Shown here one piece after another: positions 9,914-17,956 of a stretch of 64,000 nucleotides of DNA. The notes beneath the pieces are model-generated. The model made no database searches. It was not told the origin of the DNA and saw nothing but the letters and a program-made list of their open reading frames with translations. This DNA is from Aquabacterium olei (lineage in GTDB: Bacteria > Pseudomonadota > Gammaproteobacteria > Burkholderiales > Burkholderiaceae_C): the NCBI RefSeq assembly GCF_003100395.1, contig NZ_CP029210.1:2232001-2296000 (forward strand), in the 5' to 3' direction. Both the position numbers and the translations under genes were made by a program. The first letter of the stretch is position 1. Every line of letters starts with the position of its first letter.

Positions 9914-10263
9914 AGTTCACCCGACTCGATGCAGATTTCGCAGGCCGAAACGTTCACTTGAGCTCCAGACGCTTCGGCACGGATACCAAGCAGCCTAGGG
10001 CGTCACCCTTCTTTACAAACGCCGGAAAAGGGGACGGTTCGACCTTTAACATTCGTCGCTGTCGGCTTCGATACCGACATCGACATCGTCTTATCGACCA
10101 CCCCAGTCGAAACTTTTGTCTTTTTTGACTTGCACCGTCGGGAGAGGCGGCCGCACATGCGTGAGAAATAGCGCACGCCCGGGGGACTTTTCACCCGAAT
10201 GACGGCAGCGCGCGGAGCGAACATCCAGAAGATGCCTTCCCGTGTGTTCCTGGAGCCCCGTTC
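9914..10263. promoter_or_regulatory. Divergent intergenic region between the giant repeat gene and the GT41 gene
   Basis: This 350-bp gap must carry the promoters of both divergent genes. It is clearly less GC-rich than its surroundings around 10010-10145. It contains a 6-bp inverted repeat, TGTCGG at 10060-10065 and CCGACA at 10074-10079 with an 8-bp spacer, which could bind a regulator. I could not identify a convincing -35/-10 pair. The ORFs that cross the gap on either strand look like coding shadows. Confidence 0.45.
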
Positions 10264-12195
10264 ATGAGTGATGCCGCCGTTGTTGCCACCGAGACGCCTT
10301 TGAGCGGTGACCCACAGCAAGACCGTGAGTACCTCTTCAAAGCGGTCGAGAAGCAGGGCCTCGGTCACACCGACGAGGCCGAGCAGATGTTCAGGCACTA
10401 CCTGGCGCTTTACCCCGGCGATGCCATTGCGCTGTACTCGCTGGCCGTCATCCTGATGCAGCGTGCCGATCCGCCGGGCGCACTGGCCTTGCTCGAAAAA
10501 GGACTGCAGACGACCCCCGGCTTCGCGCCGCTGTGGGGCGCACAAGGCTTTGCTCTGCAGGCACTGGGCGAGCGCGAGCGGGCGCTGGCCAGCTACGAAC
10601 GCGCCATCGAATTGAAGCCCGACTACACCGAGGCCCTGATCAACAGCGGTGCGCTGCTGCGAGAAAAGCACCAGCATGCGGCCGCCCTGCAGCGCTTCCA
10701 GGCCGTGCTCGCCGTGCAGCCCGACCATCAATCTGCCTTGGGCAACACCGCCATCCTCCTCGGCGAATTCAAGCAATCTGCCGAAGCCATCGCCACCCTG
10801 CGTCGCCTTCTGACACTCAATCCCGACTACGACTACGGGCTCGGCCTGCTCAGCTACGAACAGCTCCTGGTGTGCGACTGGGAGGGCCATGCACCGCTCC
10901 GACAGCGCATCCTGGATGGCCTACGGGCGGGACAGCGCACGTGCAAGTCACTCGGGCTCATGGCCATCTCCGACGAGGCGAGCGACCACCAGCAATGTGC
11001 CCGCCTGTTTGCGGAACAACGCTACCGCCCTGCTTCCACCCGCTACTGGCGAGGCGAACGCTATCGCCACAAGAAGATCCGCATCGCCTACGTGTCGCCA
11101 GACCTCCGCGAACACCCGGTCGGACACCTGATGGCCGGCATCTTCGAGCGCCATGATCACAGCCGGTTCGAGACCATCGCCATCTCCATCGGTGTGGACG
11201 ACAACAGCCGTCTCCGCGCCCGCATGCTGAAGGCGTTCGACCACTTCATCGACGCCAGAGGGATGAGCGCCCGCGAGGTGGCTCAAAGGATGCGCGAGAT
11301 GGAGGTGGACATCGCCATCGACCTTGCCGGCTACACCTCCGATGCGCGCACCGACATCTTCTGCCACCGCCCTGCCCCGGTTCACATCAACTACCTGGGT
11401 TACCCCGGCACGCTGGGCATGTCCGACATGGACTACATCATTGCCGACCGGCATGTGATCCCGCCGGAGCACCAGCGCTTCTACGACGAGAAGGTGCTGT
11501 ACCTGCCCGACACCTATCTGCCGACCGACAACAGCGTCGAGATCGCGGCGCAGACCCCGACCCGCGCCGAGTGCGGCCTGCCCGAGGACGCCTTTGTCTT
11601 CTGCTCGTTCAACCACGACTACAAGATCTCGCCGGAGGTCTTCGACAGCTGGATGCGCGTGCTGGCACAGGTGCCCAACAGCGTGCTGTGGCTCATGTCT
11701 CGCAACGAAATCGCGCAAGGCAATCTGCGCAAGGAAGCGCAAGCCCGCGGCATCGATGCATCACGGCTCGTCTTCGCCAAGCGCGTTCCCCGGGTCGAGG
11801 ATCACCTGGCGCGCTACCGCCAGGCGGATCTGTTCCTGGACACCCACCCCTACAACGCGCACACCACCTGTGCGGACGCGCTGATGGCCGGCTTGCCCGT
11901 GCTCACGCGCATGGGCCACTCCTTCCCCTCTCGCGTGGCCGGCAGCGTCCTGCATGCCGTCGGCATGCCGGAGCTGGTCACGCACGATGTAGCAGGCTAC
12001 GAGGCGCTGGCCGTGGAGCTGGCCACGGACCGCCCGCGCCTGCAGCGCCTGCGAGAGCAACTCGCGCGCAACAAGGCCACCCACGCGCTGTTCGACACCG
12101 AGCAGTTCTGCCGGAACCTCGAGGCCATCTACATCGCCGTGTGGCGCCAGCAGCAACTCGGTGACGCACGCGATGCGCTGAGCGCCGCGGCCTGA
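10264..12195 (+). CDS. TPR-containing GT41 (SPINDLY/O-GlcNAc-transferase-like) glycosyltransferase
   Basis: This 643-residue protein has tetratricopeptide repeats at about residues 20-190 (for example A-L-Y-S-L-A-V-I-L and the A-x-Y-x-x-A-I-E-L-x-P signature). A GT41 catalytic region follows from about 270 to 620. Visible family motifs are SPDLREHPVGHLM near 278, carrying the His equivalent to the OGT active-site His, HINYLGYPGT near 375, FNHDYKISPEV near 450 with the UDP-binding Lys, and HTTCADALMAGLPVLT near 535. GT41 enzymes transfer GlcNAc or hexose to Ser/Thr, or to Asn in HMW1C, on cytoplasmic proteins. GGAG lies 8 nt before the ATG. The gene is divergent from the Ser/Thr-rich giant repeat gene, its likely substrate by inference. 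The sugar donor and the residue modified cannot be read from sequence. Confidence 0.9.
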   Translation: MSDAAVVATETPLSGDPQQDREYLFKAVEKQGLGHTDEAEQMFRHYLALYPGDAIALYSLAVILMQRADPPGALALLEKGLQTTPGFAPLWGAQGFALQALGERERALASYERAIELKPDYTEALINSGALLREKHQHAAALQRFQAVLAVQPDHQSALGNTAILLGEFKQSAEAIATLRRLLTLNPDYDYGLGLLSYEQLLVCDWEGHAPLRQRILDGLRAGQRTCKSLGLMAISDEASDHQQCARLFAEQRYRPASTRYWRGERYRHKKIRIAYVSPDLREHPVGHLMAGIFERHDHSRFETIAISIGVDDNSRLRARMLKAFDHFIDARGMSAREVAQRMREMEVDIAIDLAGYTSDARTDIFCHRPAPVHINYLGYPGTLGMSDMDYIIADRHVIPPEHQRFYDEKVLYLPDTYLPTDNSVEIAAQTPTRAECGLPEDAFVFCSFNHDYKISPEVFDSWMRVLAQVPNSVLWLMSRNEIAQGNLRKEAQARGIDASRLVFAKRVPRVEDHLARYRQADLFLDTHPYNAHTTCADALMAGLPVLTRMGHSFPSRVAGSVLHAVGMPELVTHDVAGYEALAVELATDRPRLQRLREQLARNKATHALFDTEQFCRNLEAIYIAVWRQQQLGDARDALSAAA

Positions 12196-12241
12196 CTTGA
12201 CGAGCGTCGCCTCCACATCCCATCGAACAGCTCGCGCCACC

Positions 12242-13015
12242 ATGACCCAGCACACGCTCGTCCTCATCCCCATCTACAGGCCCGTGCTGGACAGGCGGGA
12301 AACGGCCTCGGTCGACCAGTCGATGGCCGTGCTCCGCAGCACCGGTCGCCCCTGCGTCTTCATCGGCCCCGAAGGCATGGACACCGGCTGGTATGCCGAG
12401 CGCTACCCTGACGTGCCCGTGATGCGCTTTCCGGCTCGCTTCTTCAGCTCCATCAAAGGCTACAACCTCTTGATGCTGGACCCGGACTTCTACCGGGGAT
12501 TCGCCGGCCATGACTTCGTCCTGATTCTGCAGACGGACGCCTTCCTGCTTCACGATGCACTGGACCACTGGGCGGCCCGTCCCTACGACTACATCGGTGC
12601 GCCCTGGCCTGAAGGGATGGAGGTCCTCGTCAGCACCGACCGGTTTGCCGGGCCGCACGCGCGCAAGGTTCGTGCTCGGGTCGGCAATGGCGGACTGAGC
12701 CTGAGGCGCATCGACAAGTGCGTGGCGCTGCTTCAGGAGTTTCCACAGAGCCTGGAGGTCTTCCGCCACACCGGTTCCAGCGAGGACCTGTTCTTCGGCT
12801 TGCTGGGGCCCCTGTCGCTCGACTTCGTGATGCCAGGCGAAGTCGAAGCCTCCTGTTTCGCCATGGAGTTGCAGCCCCCACACTACTTCCACGTCAACGG
12901 GCAGCGGGAGCCCATGGGCGCTCACGCCTGGTGGAAGTACGACCCGGCCTTCTGGGTCAGCCGGGTACCCAGCCTGGCTCATGCACTGAACGAACCCACC
13001 GCGGCAGCCGTGTAA
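12242..13015 (+). CDS. DUF5672 family protein (putative glycan-modifying enzyme)
   Basis: A 257-residue protein matching the DUF5672 pattern: an opening LVLIPIYRPVLD, then FFSSIKGYNLLMLDPDFY, VLILQTDAFLL, a WAARPYDYIGAPW block and VGNGGLSLRRIDKC. In DUF5672 proteins these blocks resemble a GT-A-like nucleotide-sugar fold, with D-x-x-L near the VLILQTDAF segment, and the family is commonly found in polysaccharide and glycosylation loci. I chose the ATG at 12242 because it directly precedes the conserved region; an in-frame start at 12197 adds only a poorly conserved leader. The gene lies 46 bp behind the GT41 gene and is probably co-transcribed with it. A role in extending or decorating the sugar added by the GT41 enzyme is inferred. 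No activity is established for the family. Confidence 0.72.
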   Translation: MTQHTLVLIPIYRPVLDRRETASVDQSMAVLRSTGRPCVFIGPEGMDTGWYAERYPDVPVMRFPARFFSSIKGYNLLMLDPDFYRGFAGHDFVLILQTDAFLLHDALDHWAARPYDYIGAPWPEGMEVLVSTDRFAGPHARKVRARVGNGGLSLRRIDKCVALLQEFPQSLEVFRHTGSSEDLFFGLLGPLSLDFVMPGEVEASCFAMELQPPHYFHVNGQREPMGAHAWWKYDPAFWVSRVPSLAHALNEPTAAAV

Positions 13016-13124
13016 GGCGCCATTGCGCGGAATACCCGTGCAAGGCACGCAGTTTTTTCACTTCCACCCGTTTGTGGAAGTTCAACAATCGGCATTCACA
13101 CAACCTTTCGACGACGGAGCGAAC

Positions 13125-13880
13125 ATGGCGTCCAGATCAATTGATGCGCTGCATCGGAGCAAGACCGGGAAAGTCAGCGACAAGTGGGCCTCCTACCTGA
13201 CGTACTACGACGCCCTGTTTGCCCCTCTGCGCGAGGCGCCCATCTCGATGCTGGAGATCGGCATTCAGAACGGAGGTTCGCTGGAGACCTGGGCGAGCTA
13301 CTTCACGCAAGCCCGTCAGTTCATCGGCTGCGACATCGACCCCAGCTGCGAAGCCCTGCGCTACGAAGACCCACGCGTCAGCGTCGTGGTCGGTGATGCC
13401 AACAGCGCCCCGGCCTACCAGAAGATCCTGGGTCTGTGCCCTCAGTTCGACGTCGTCATCGACGACGGCTCGCACGTGTCCACCGACATCATCAATTCGT
13501 TCATCAACTACTTCCCGCACGTCAAGCCGGGCGGCCTGTACGTGGTGGAAGACGCGCACTGTCTGTACATGAACGCCTACGGCGGCGGCATCCTGAACGA
13601 CTACAGCGGATACGCCTTCTTCAAGAAGCTGGTCGATGTCGTCAGCTTCGAGTTCTGGAAGGACACCCTGAGCGTCCAGAACTACCTGCGCACCTTCTTC
13701 GACGTCAACCAGACGCCGGCCTTCATCCTGGATGGCTGGATCGAGTCGATCGAGTTCCGAAACTCCATCATCACCATCCGCAAGGCCGAGCGCCCCGGTC
13801 ACGACAAGCTCGGCGAACGCCTGACCGTCGGTTCGGTGGCGCAGGTTCAGGACTGGGGCGGCAAGAAGCCATCGGCCTGA
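13125..13880 (+). CDS. Class I SAM-dependent methyltransferase, CmcI/cephalosporin-hydroxylase-like
   Basis: This 251-residue protein carries a Rossmann methyltransferase core: MLEIGIQNGGSLETWASYF (motif I, Gly-rich SAM loop), FIGCDIDPSCEAL (acidic motif II), VVVGDANS, FDVVIDDGSHV (motif IV) and PGGLYVVEDAHC. It resembles the CmcI-like or macrocin-O-methyltransferase-type proteins often encoded in saccharide-modification clusters. The ATG at 13125 follows CGGAGC and fits the start of homology (SIDALHRSKTGKVSDKW). An upstream in-frame start at 13023 would add a non-conserved leader. In this context it probably O-methylates a sugar on the exported repeat protein or another surface glycan, but the substrate is unknown. 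Confidence 0.8.
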   Translation: MASRSIDALHRSKTGKVSDKWASYLTYYDALFAPLREAPISMLEIGIQNGGSLETWASYFTQARQFIGCDIDPSCEALRYEDPRVSVVVGDANSAPAYQKILGLCPQFDVVIDDGSHVSTDIINSFINYFPHVKPGGLYVVEDAHCLYMNAYGGGILNDYSGYAFFKKLVDVVSFEFWKDTLSVQNYLRTFFDVNQTPAFILDGWIESIEFRNSIITIRKAERPGHDKLGERLTVGSVAQVQDWGGKKPSA

Positions 13881-13966
13881 CACCGCTGCTGTCTTCCCCG
13901 GCGCCCGGATACGAGCCCGCCTGAGAACACCCCGCCGAGCCCTCATCAACAGGATCCATCGCGCCC

Positions 13967-15187
13967 ATGTCCCGAGCCGCTCGCACGGTCTTCATCGAAG
14001 AGTCCCGCACCCCGATCTACCGGAGAATCGCTCACGCCATCGGGGCAGAGCTGCTCCAGCGGGGGATGCAGGTCTTTGCGGTCAACCCCCATGCGATGGA
14101 CAGCTCGACCTTCCTGGCCTTCCTGAGCCAGCAGAATGCAGACGCGATCTTCGTGTCCAACGCATCCAGCCATCTCATTCAAAGCAGGGCCGCGGGCAGC
14201 GCGGAGTACGCCTTCGAGAAGTTCGCGGGCAGGCTCATCTTCGTTCACTAGGACGCGATACTGGGAGGCTTGAAGGTCCTGGATGGGCTCAACAAGCTGC
14301 AGGCCTGGCAGCGGGTGAATCAGCGCGCGGTTCACCTGTGCATCGAGGCCGACAACATCGCAGATCTGGCCACGGCCGGCATCAGGGGCGCGCTCGTCCC
14401 GCATGCGAGTGAGATCCAGGCGGCAGAGCCTTGTGTCGATCAGTTCGAATACGACGCCAGCTTCGTTGGGCATGTCGTGCCCAGCAGCTACGCCCCTCCG
14501 CTGTCGGACGTCCCCCGCTATCAGAGCGCCATTGAGCACATGCTCGCGGCAAGACGGGTCAACTTTGCCATGCCGCTTGAACCCAATGTCAAGGCGTGTG
14601 TGGATCAGGCCTTGAGCGGACTCGGACACGAGAGCGACAGGCCGCTCCTCAGACTGGCCATGGCCCAGTGGCTGCGCAACGAAGTGACGAAGCAGACCAT
14701 GCCATTGCGTGGCTGGGTCTTCGAGGCGTGCGGTCTGGACCGCATCGACATCTTCGGGGGAGATCCCGCCTACCTGCACAACGTTGCTCGCAGCCTGCAG
14801 ATCGAACGCGACAGCGTCCATCACCATCCGGCTGTATACGACCAGGAAGCCGTGCAGCAGATATTCAACCGCAGCCGGGTGAGCATCAACATCTCATCCC
14901 TGCAGTTCGATCACGCGGTGGTCAACCGGTTTCACGACGTCATCATGTCCGGAGGACTCTGCCTGACCGATGCCCGCGACGGCCTCTCGCAGCTGACGCC
15001 TCTGCACGCCGAGGTGTCCTACCGGACGCTGGCCGAGCTGAAGGAGAAGGCCGATTACTTCGCTCGCCCCGAGAAGGCGAGAGAGCGGGCCTTGCTGATC
15101 CAGGCTCTGCAACGTGACGTTGCTCGGAACTCCGGATACGGCTTGCTCGCTGACGCCATCGTGCAAGCGATCGACACGCTCTCATGA
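13967..15187 (+). pseudogene. CgeB-like/group 1 glycosyltransferase interrupted by an in-frame amber codon
   Basis: A single reading frame of about 406 codons is broken by TAG at 14249-14251, codon 95. Both halves are in the same frame with no indel. The first half ends GRLIFVH and the second continues DAILGGLKVLDGL. A C-to-T change of CAG would restore a natural-looking FVHQDAI. The second half shows glycosyltransferase features typical of the CgeB/Glycos_transf_1 type: FVGHVVPSSYAPPL, IDIFGGDPAYL, the VSINISSLQFDHAVVNRFHD block and MSGGLCLTDARDGL. It is the last gene of the modification set. It could be a recent loss-of-function allele, a sequencing error, or an allele read through at low level. 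A TTG at 14270 has GGGAGG only 1 nt away, too close for efficient restart. Confidence 0.8.
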
Positions 15188-15303
15188 GCGGCGCGCCCTG
15201 AACACCTCACGCTTCCCGCGCTGAACCGCCTGGTGCCAGCATGCGCACCTCGGTGACAGGTGAGACCCCACGCCAATGCGCGACGTGCGGTCCCGCGCTG
15301 GCG

Positions 15304-16713
15304 TCAGTTCGCCTGCACCGCTCCGACACCCAACCACGCCGTCAGCCCGCCCGCCAGCGAGCGCAGCTGGGCATTCGCCTGGTAGCCATCGAACAAGGCG
15401 TTGACGTAGGCCACGCGCAATCCGAAGTGATCGCTTTCTGACGACATCACATCGAACAGCGAGCGCTTGCCCAGCTGGGACCATTGCTGGAATGTCGCCG
15501 TGCGCACCCGCTCACTGTCCTTGAGCACTTCGACATAGCGACGGGCGCGGTCCATCGAGGTCTCGGCCACATCATGGATCTCCGTGATGCGTGCCTGCCG
15601 CAGCTTGATCGTCTCTTCGTACTGCTGCCGCGTTGCCATGGCGCGCTTGGCCGCCGCCGCTGCCGCCGACTCCGCGGCACGCCCATCGAACAGCGTGTGG
15701 CTGATCGAAACCCCGGCGGTCACCGAGACCGCCTTGACGTCGCCGACCTTGCTCAAGCTGCTGTTGGCCACCCAACTGAGTTGGGGTCGCGTGGCCGCCT
15801 CGGCAGCCTTGGCAAAGCGCTCACCGGCATCGGCCTGCGCCTGAATCTGCATGACGTCGCCTGCGCGCCGCATCAGCAGCCGAACCTCGTCCGGATTCGG
15901 CGTCTGCACCAGCGAAACCGGATAACCCTCTCCCAAGGCAACCTGGTCACCGACCAGCTTGCGCAAGCGGATCTCGGCTTGCCGGCCCTGCGCCATCGCG
16001 GCATCGCGCGACAGCTCTGCCTGCAGCTGGCTCTTGCGGGCCTGCACCAACTCACTGGCGCGTCCGCGGTCCTCTGCGACGATCTGGGTCAGGGCGTCGA
16101 CCAGGCAGGCCATCTTGCGCGAGAACTGCTGGTACACCTGAGCCTGCTGGCGATAGCGCGCACGCTCCAGCGCGGCAGAGATCGTTTCCAGCGCCACCTG
16201 CTCCTGCGCCGCCTGCAGGCTGAACCGAGCGGCATTCGACAGTTCCTTGCGGTACGCCGTCAGCGCCGCCGTGCGTCCCGCATCCCACAGCACGCCCCCC
16301 AACGAGAAGCCGCCGCTGGCATTGAGGGTCGCGTCACGGTTGCCGCCATTGATGGCCTGCATCTGCTGCCCGACCGTGCCTCCGACCGTCAGCCTGGGCA
16401 ACTCCGCGCCGCGCGCCTCCACCACGTCGTCGAGCGATGCGTCGGCAATCAGGCGTGCGGCGCCGATCTGGTTGCTGCGCAGCACCGCCTCCTTGACCAG
16501 GCTCGCCAGCTGCTCGGTAGGAGACAGTTGCTGCACCGGGTCCGAAGCGGGCGCATCCAGCGTCACCGTGGGCCGCGCTGCGGGACGGGCCGAGCGGCCA
16601 TTGGTCAGGCTGCCCAGGTCCTCACTGCACATGGACCATGCCGAGGCGTGAAGCCCCACCAGCATGCCGACCGCCACCCAGGTCGAAGATCGGGCCCAGC
16701 GCTGTCGTTTCAT
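15304..16713 (-). CDS. TolC-family outer-membrane channel of a type I secretion system
   Basis: This 469-residue protein has an N-terminal signal segment (MKRQRWARSSTWVAVGMLVGL, ending near Ala-Trp-Ser). Two long TolC-type alpha-helical repeats follow, with coiled-coil-like Ala/Gln/Arg-rich stretches such as QVALETISAALERARYRQQA. The second repeat contains the conserved SVTAGVSISHTLFDGR strand region. Outer-membrane efflux proteins of this type form the trimeric exit duct. The gene lies 4 bp after the HlyD-family gene, so adaptor, ABC exporter and channel form one operon, similar to lapE in the lapEBC export system. It converges on the modification genes. Its position supports a dedicated role in exporting the giant repeat protein. 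Confidence 0.9.
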   Translation of the reverse strand: MKRQRWARSSTWVAVGMLVGLHASAWSMCSEDLGSLTNGRSARPAARPTVTLDAPASDPVQQLSPTEQLASLVKEAVLRSNQIGAARLIADASLDDVVEARGAELPRLTVGGTVGQQMQAINGGNRDATLNASGGFSLGGVLWDAGRTAALTAYRKELSNAARFSLQAAQEQVALETISAALERARYRQQAQVYQQFSRKMACLVDALTQIVAEDRGRASELVQARKSQLQAELSRDAAMAQGRQAEIRLRKLVGDQVALGEGYPVSLVQTPNPDEVRLLMRRAGDVMQIQAQADAGERFAKAAEAATRPQLSWVANSSLSKVGDVKAVSVTAGVSISHTLFDGRAAESAAAAAAKRAMATRQQYEETIKLRQARITEIHDVAETSMDRARRYVEVLKDSERVRTATFQQWSQLGKRSLFDVMSSESDHFGLRVAYVNALFDGYQANAQLRSLAGGLTAWLGVGAVQAN

Positions 16714-16717
16714 GTTC

Positions 16718-17956
16718 TCACCTCTCGCGGAAGGCTTCCTGCGATTTCAAGACGGGCTTGAGCAGGAAATCCAGCACCGACCGTTCGCCCGTCCGGATCT
16801 CGACGCCGGCGGTCATGCCGGGGATCACGGACAGGTCCTTGCCCTTGGCCTTCAAGGTGGACGAGTCGGTCCGGATCAACGCGCGGTAATAGCTGTTGTC
16901 CGCGGAAGCCGCAGCAGCGTCTTCCTTGAGCGCATCAGGACTGATGTACTCGACCGTCCCCTTCAGGCCGCCATAGGTGTAGTAGTCATAGGCCGAGAGC
17001 TTGATCTCTGCCGGCAGGCCGACCCGGATGAAACCGATGTCGGCCGGCTTGATCCGCGCCTCCACCAGCACCCGAGGACCGATCGGCACGATCTCCATGA
17101 TGGTTGCTCCGCCTTGGACCACACCGCCCAATGTCCCGAGTTTGATGTTCTTCACCATGCCTCGAACAGGCGAATAAAGGGTCGTCCGCTGCAGTACATC
17201 GCGTTTGACCACCAGCTGCTCCTGCAACTGCGACATCTCGTTGGACACCCGCACCAACTCCGTTCGCGCCTCCTGTCGGAACCGGTTGATGCGTTCGGAG
17301 ATCTGCAGGTCCATGTCATTGACCTGGCGACGCAGCCGCATGACCTCGACATCCGACATCAAACCGCGTGAGGCCATGAGATCGGCCATCGACAACTCGC
17401 GTCGGGCCAACTGAAGGTTGCGACGCGTGATGCCCACGGCCTCTTCCAATGCCTGCTTCCGGGCCTGGTAGGCCTCGGTCTCGGCCTCCCGCAGCAGGGT
17501 TTCGCCCTCGAGCTCCTTGGGATACACGAGCGGCTTGCCGCTGGCTTCGGCCTGCAGGCGAGCCAGCTGGGCGCGCAAGGCCTGGTACTTGGCCAGTCCC
17601 TCGTTCTGCTGCGCTTCGACCCGGGTCGGGTCCAGCTGAAGCAGCTCCTGGCCCTTCTCGACCAGCATCCCCTCCCGGACGGCCATCGAGCGCAGGATGC
17701 CGCCCTCGAGACTGGCAATGATCTGCTCGCGCCCCTCCGGCACCACCCTGCCCTGGGCCTTGGTGACCTCGTCCACCCGCGCCACCATTGCCCAGGCCAA
17801 CGCAGCCATCACGATCAGCGTCATCAGATACAACGCCCAGGCCGCGCGCGGCGTTCCCTCCGCCAGCTCGGCCTCCTTCAGCCCGGCCAGGAACTCGGCG
17901 TCACCCGGATAAAACCGACCATTCTGGGCGGGACGGCGCCGCAGCCCCCGCATCAC
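16718..17956 (-). CDS. HlyD/LapC-family periplasmic adaptor of the type I secretion system
   Basis: A 412-residue membrane-fusion protein. One membrane span lies at about residues 40-62 (AWALYLMTLIVMAALAWAMV). A lipoyl-like half-motif follows (VVPEGREQIIASLEGGIL), then a long coiled coil (about 110-250), a second lipoyl half (LYSPVRGMVKNIKLGTLGG) and a beta-barrel region with VLVEARIKPADIGFIRVG, characteristic of HlyD/LapC adaptors. It bridges the ABC exporter and the TolC-like channel. It begins GTG-ATG; the GTG overlaps the exporter's TGA, and the ATG 3 nt further on is an equally possible start. Translational coupling with the exporter gene is likely. Confidence 0.92.
   Translation of the reverse strand: MMRGLRRRPAQNGRFYPGDAEFLAGLKEAELAEGTPRAAWALYLMTLIVMAALAWAMVARVDEVTKAQGRVVPEGREQIIASLEGGILRSMAVREGMLVEKGQELLQLDPTRVEAQQNEGLAKYQALRAQLARLQAEASGKPLVYPKELEGETLLREAETEAYQARKQALEEAVGITRRNLQLARRELSMADLMASRGLMSDVEVMRLRRQVNDMDLQISERINRFRQEARTELVRVSNEMSQLQEQLVVKRDVLQRTTLYSPVRGMVKNIKLGTLGGVVQGGATIMEIVPIGPRVLVEARIKPADIGFIRVGLPAEIKLSAYDYYTYGGLKGTVEYISPDALKEDAAAASADNSYYRALIRTDSSTLKAKGKDLSVIPGMTAGVEIRTGERSVLDFLLKPVLKSQEAFRER

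Noticed and set aside
230..9961. Very long plus-strand ORFs (hundreds of residues) across the repeat region
   Set aside because: They are the exact codon-complement of the minus-strand repeat frame, open only because its Ser and Leu codons are almost never TCA, TTA or CTA. They lack family features and are broken at several points, whereas the minus frame is open throughout.
10003..10890. Minus-strand ORF overlapping the GT41 gene
   Set aside because: It is a shadow of the GT41 reading frame and has no recognisable domain; it would also cover the divergent promoter region.
14249..14251. Recoding of the amber codon (pyrrolysine or selenocysteine)
   Set aside because: Selenocysteine uses UGA, and pyrrolysine machinery is not known in this lineage; no downstream signal is seen, and a simple CAG-to-TAG change explains it.
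14270..15187. Independent gene starting at TTG 14270
   Set aside because: The TTG has a ribosome site only 1 nt away, and the homology continues in frame across the amber codon, so it is the 3' part of a broken gene.
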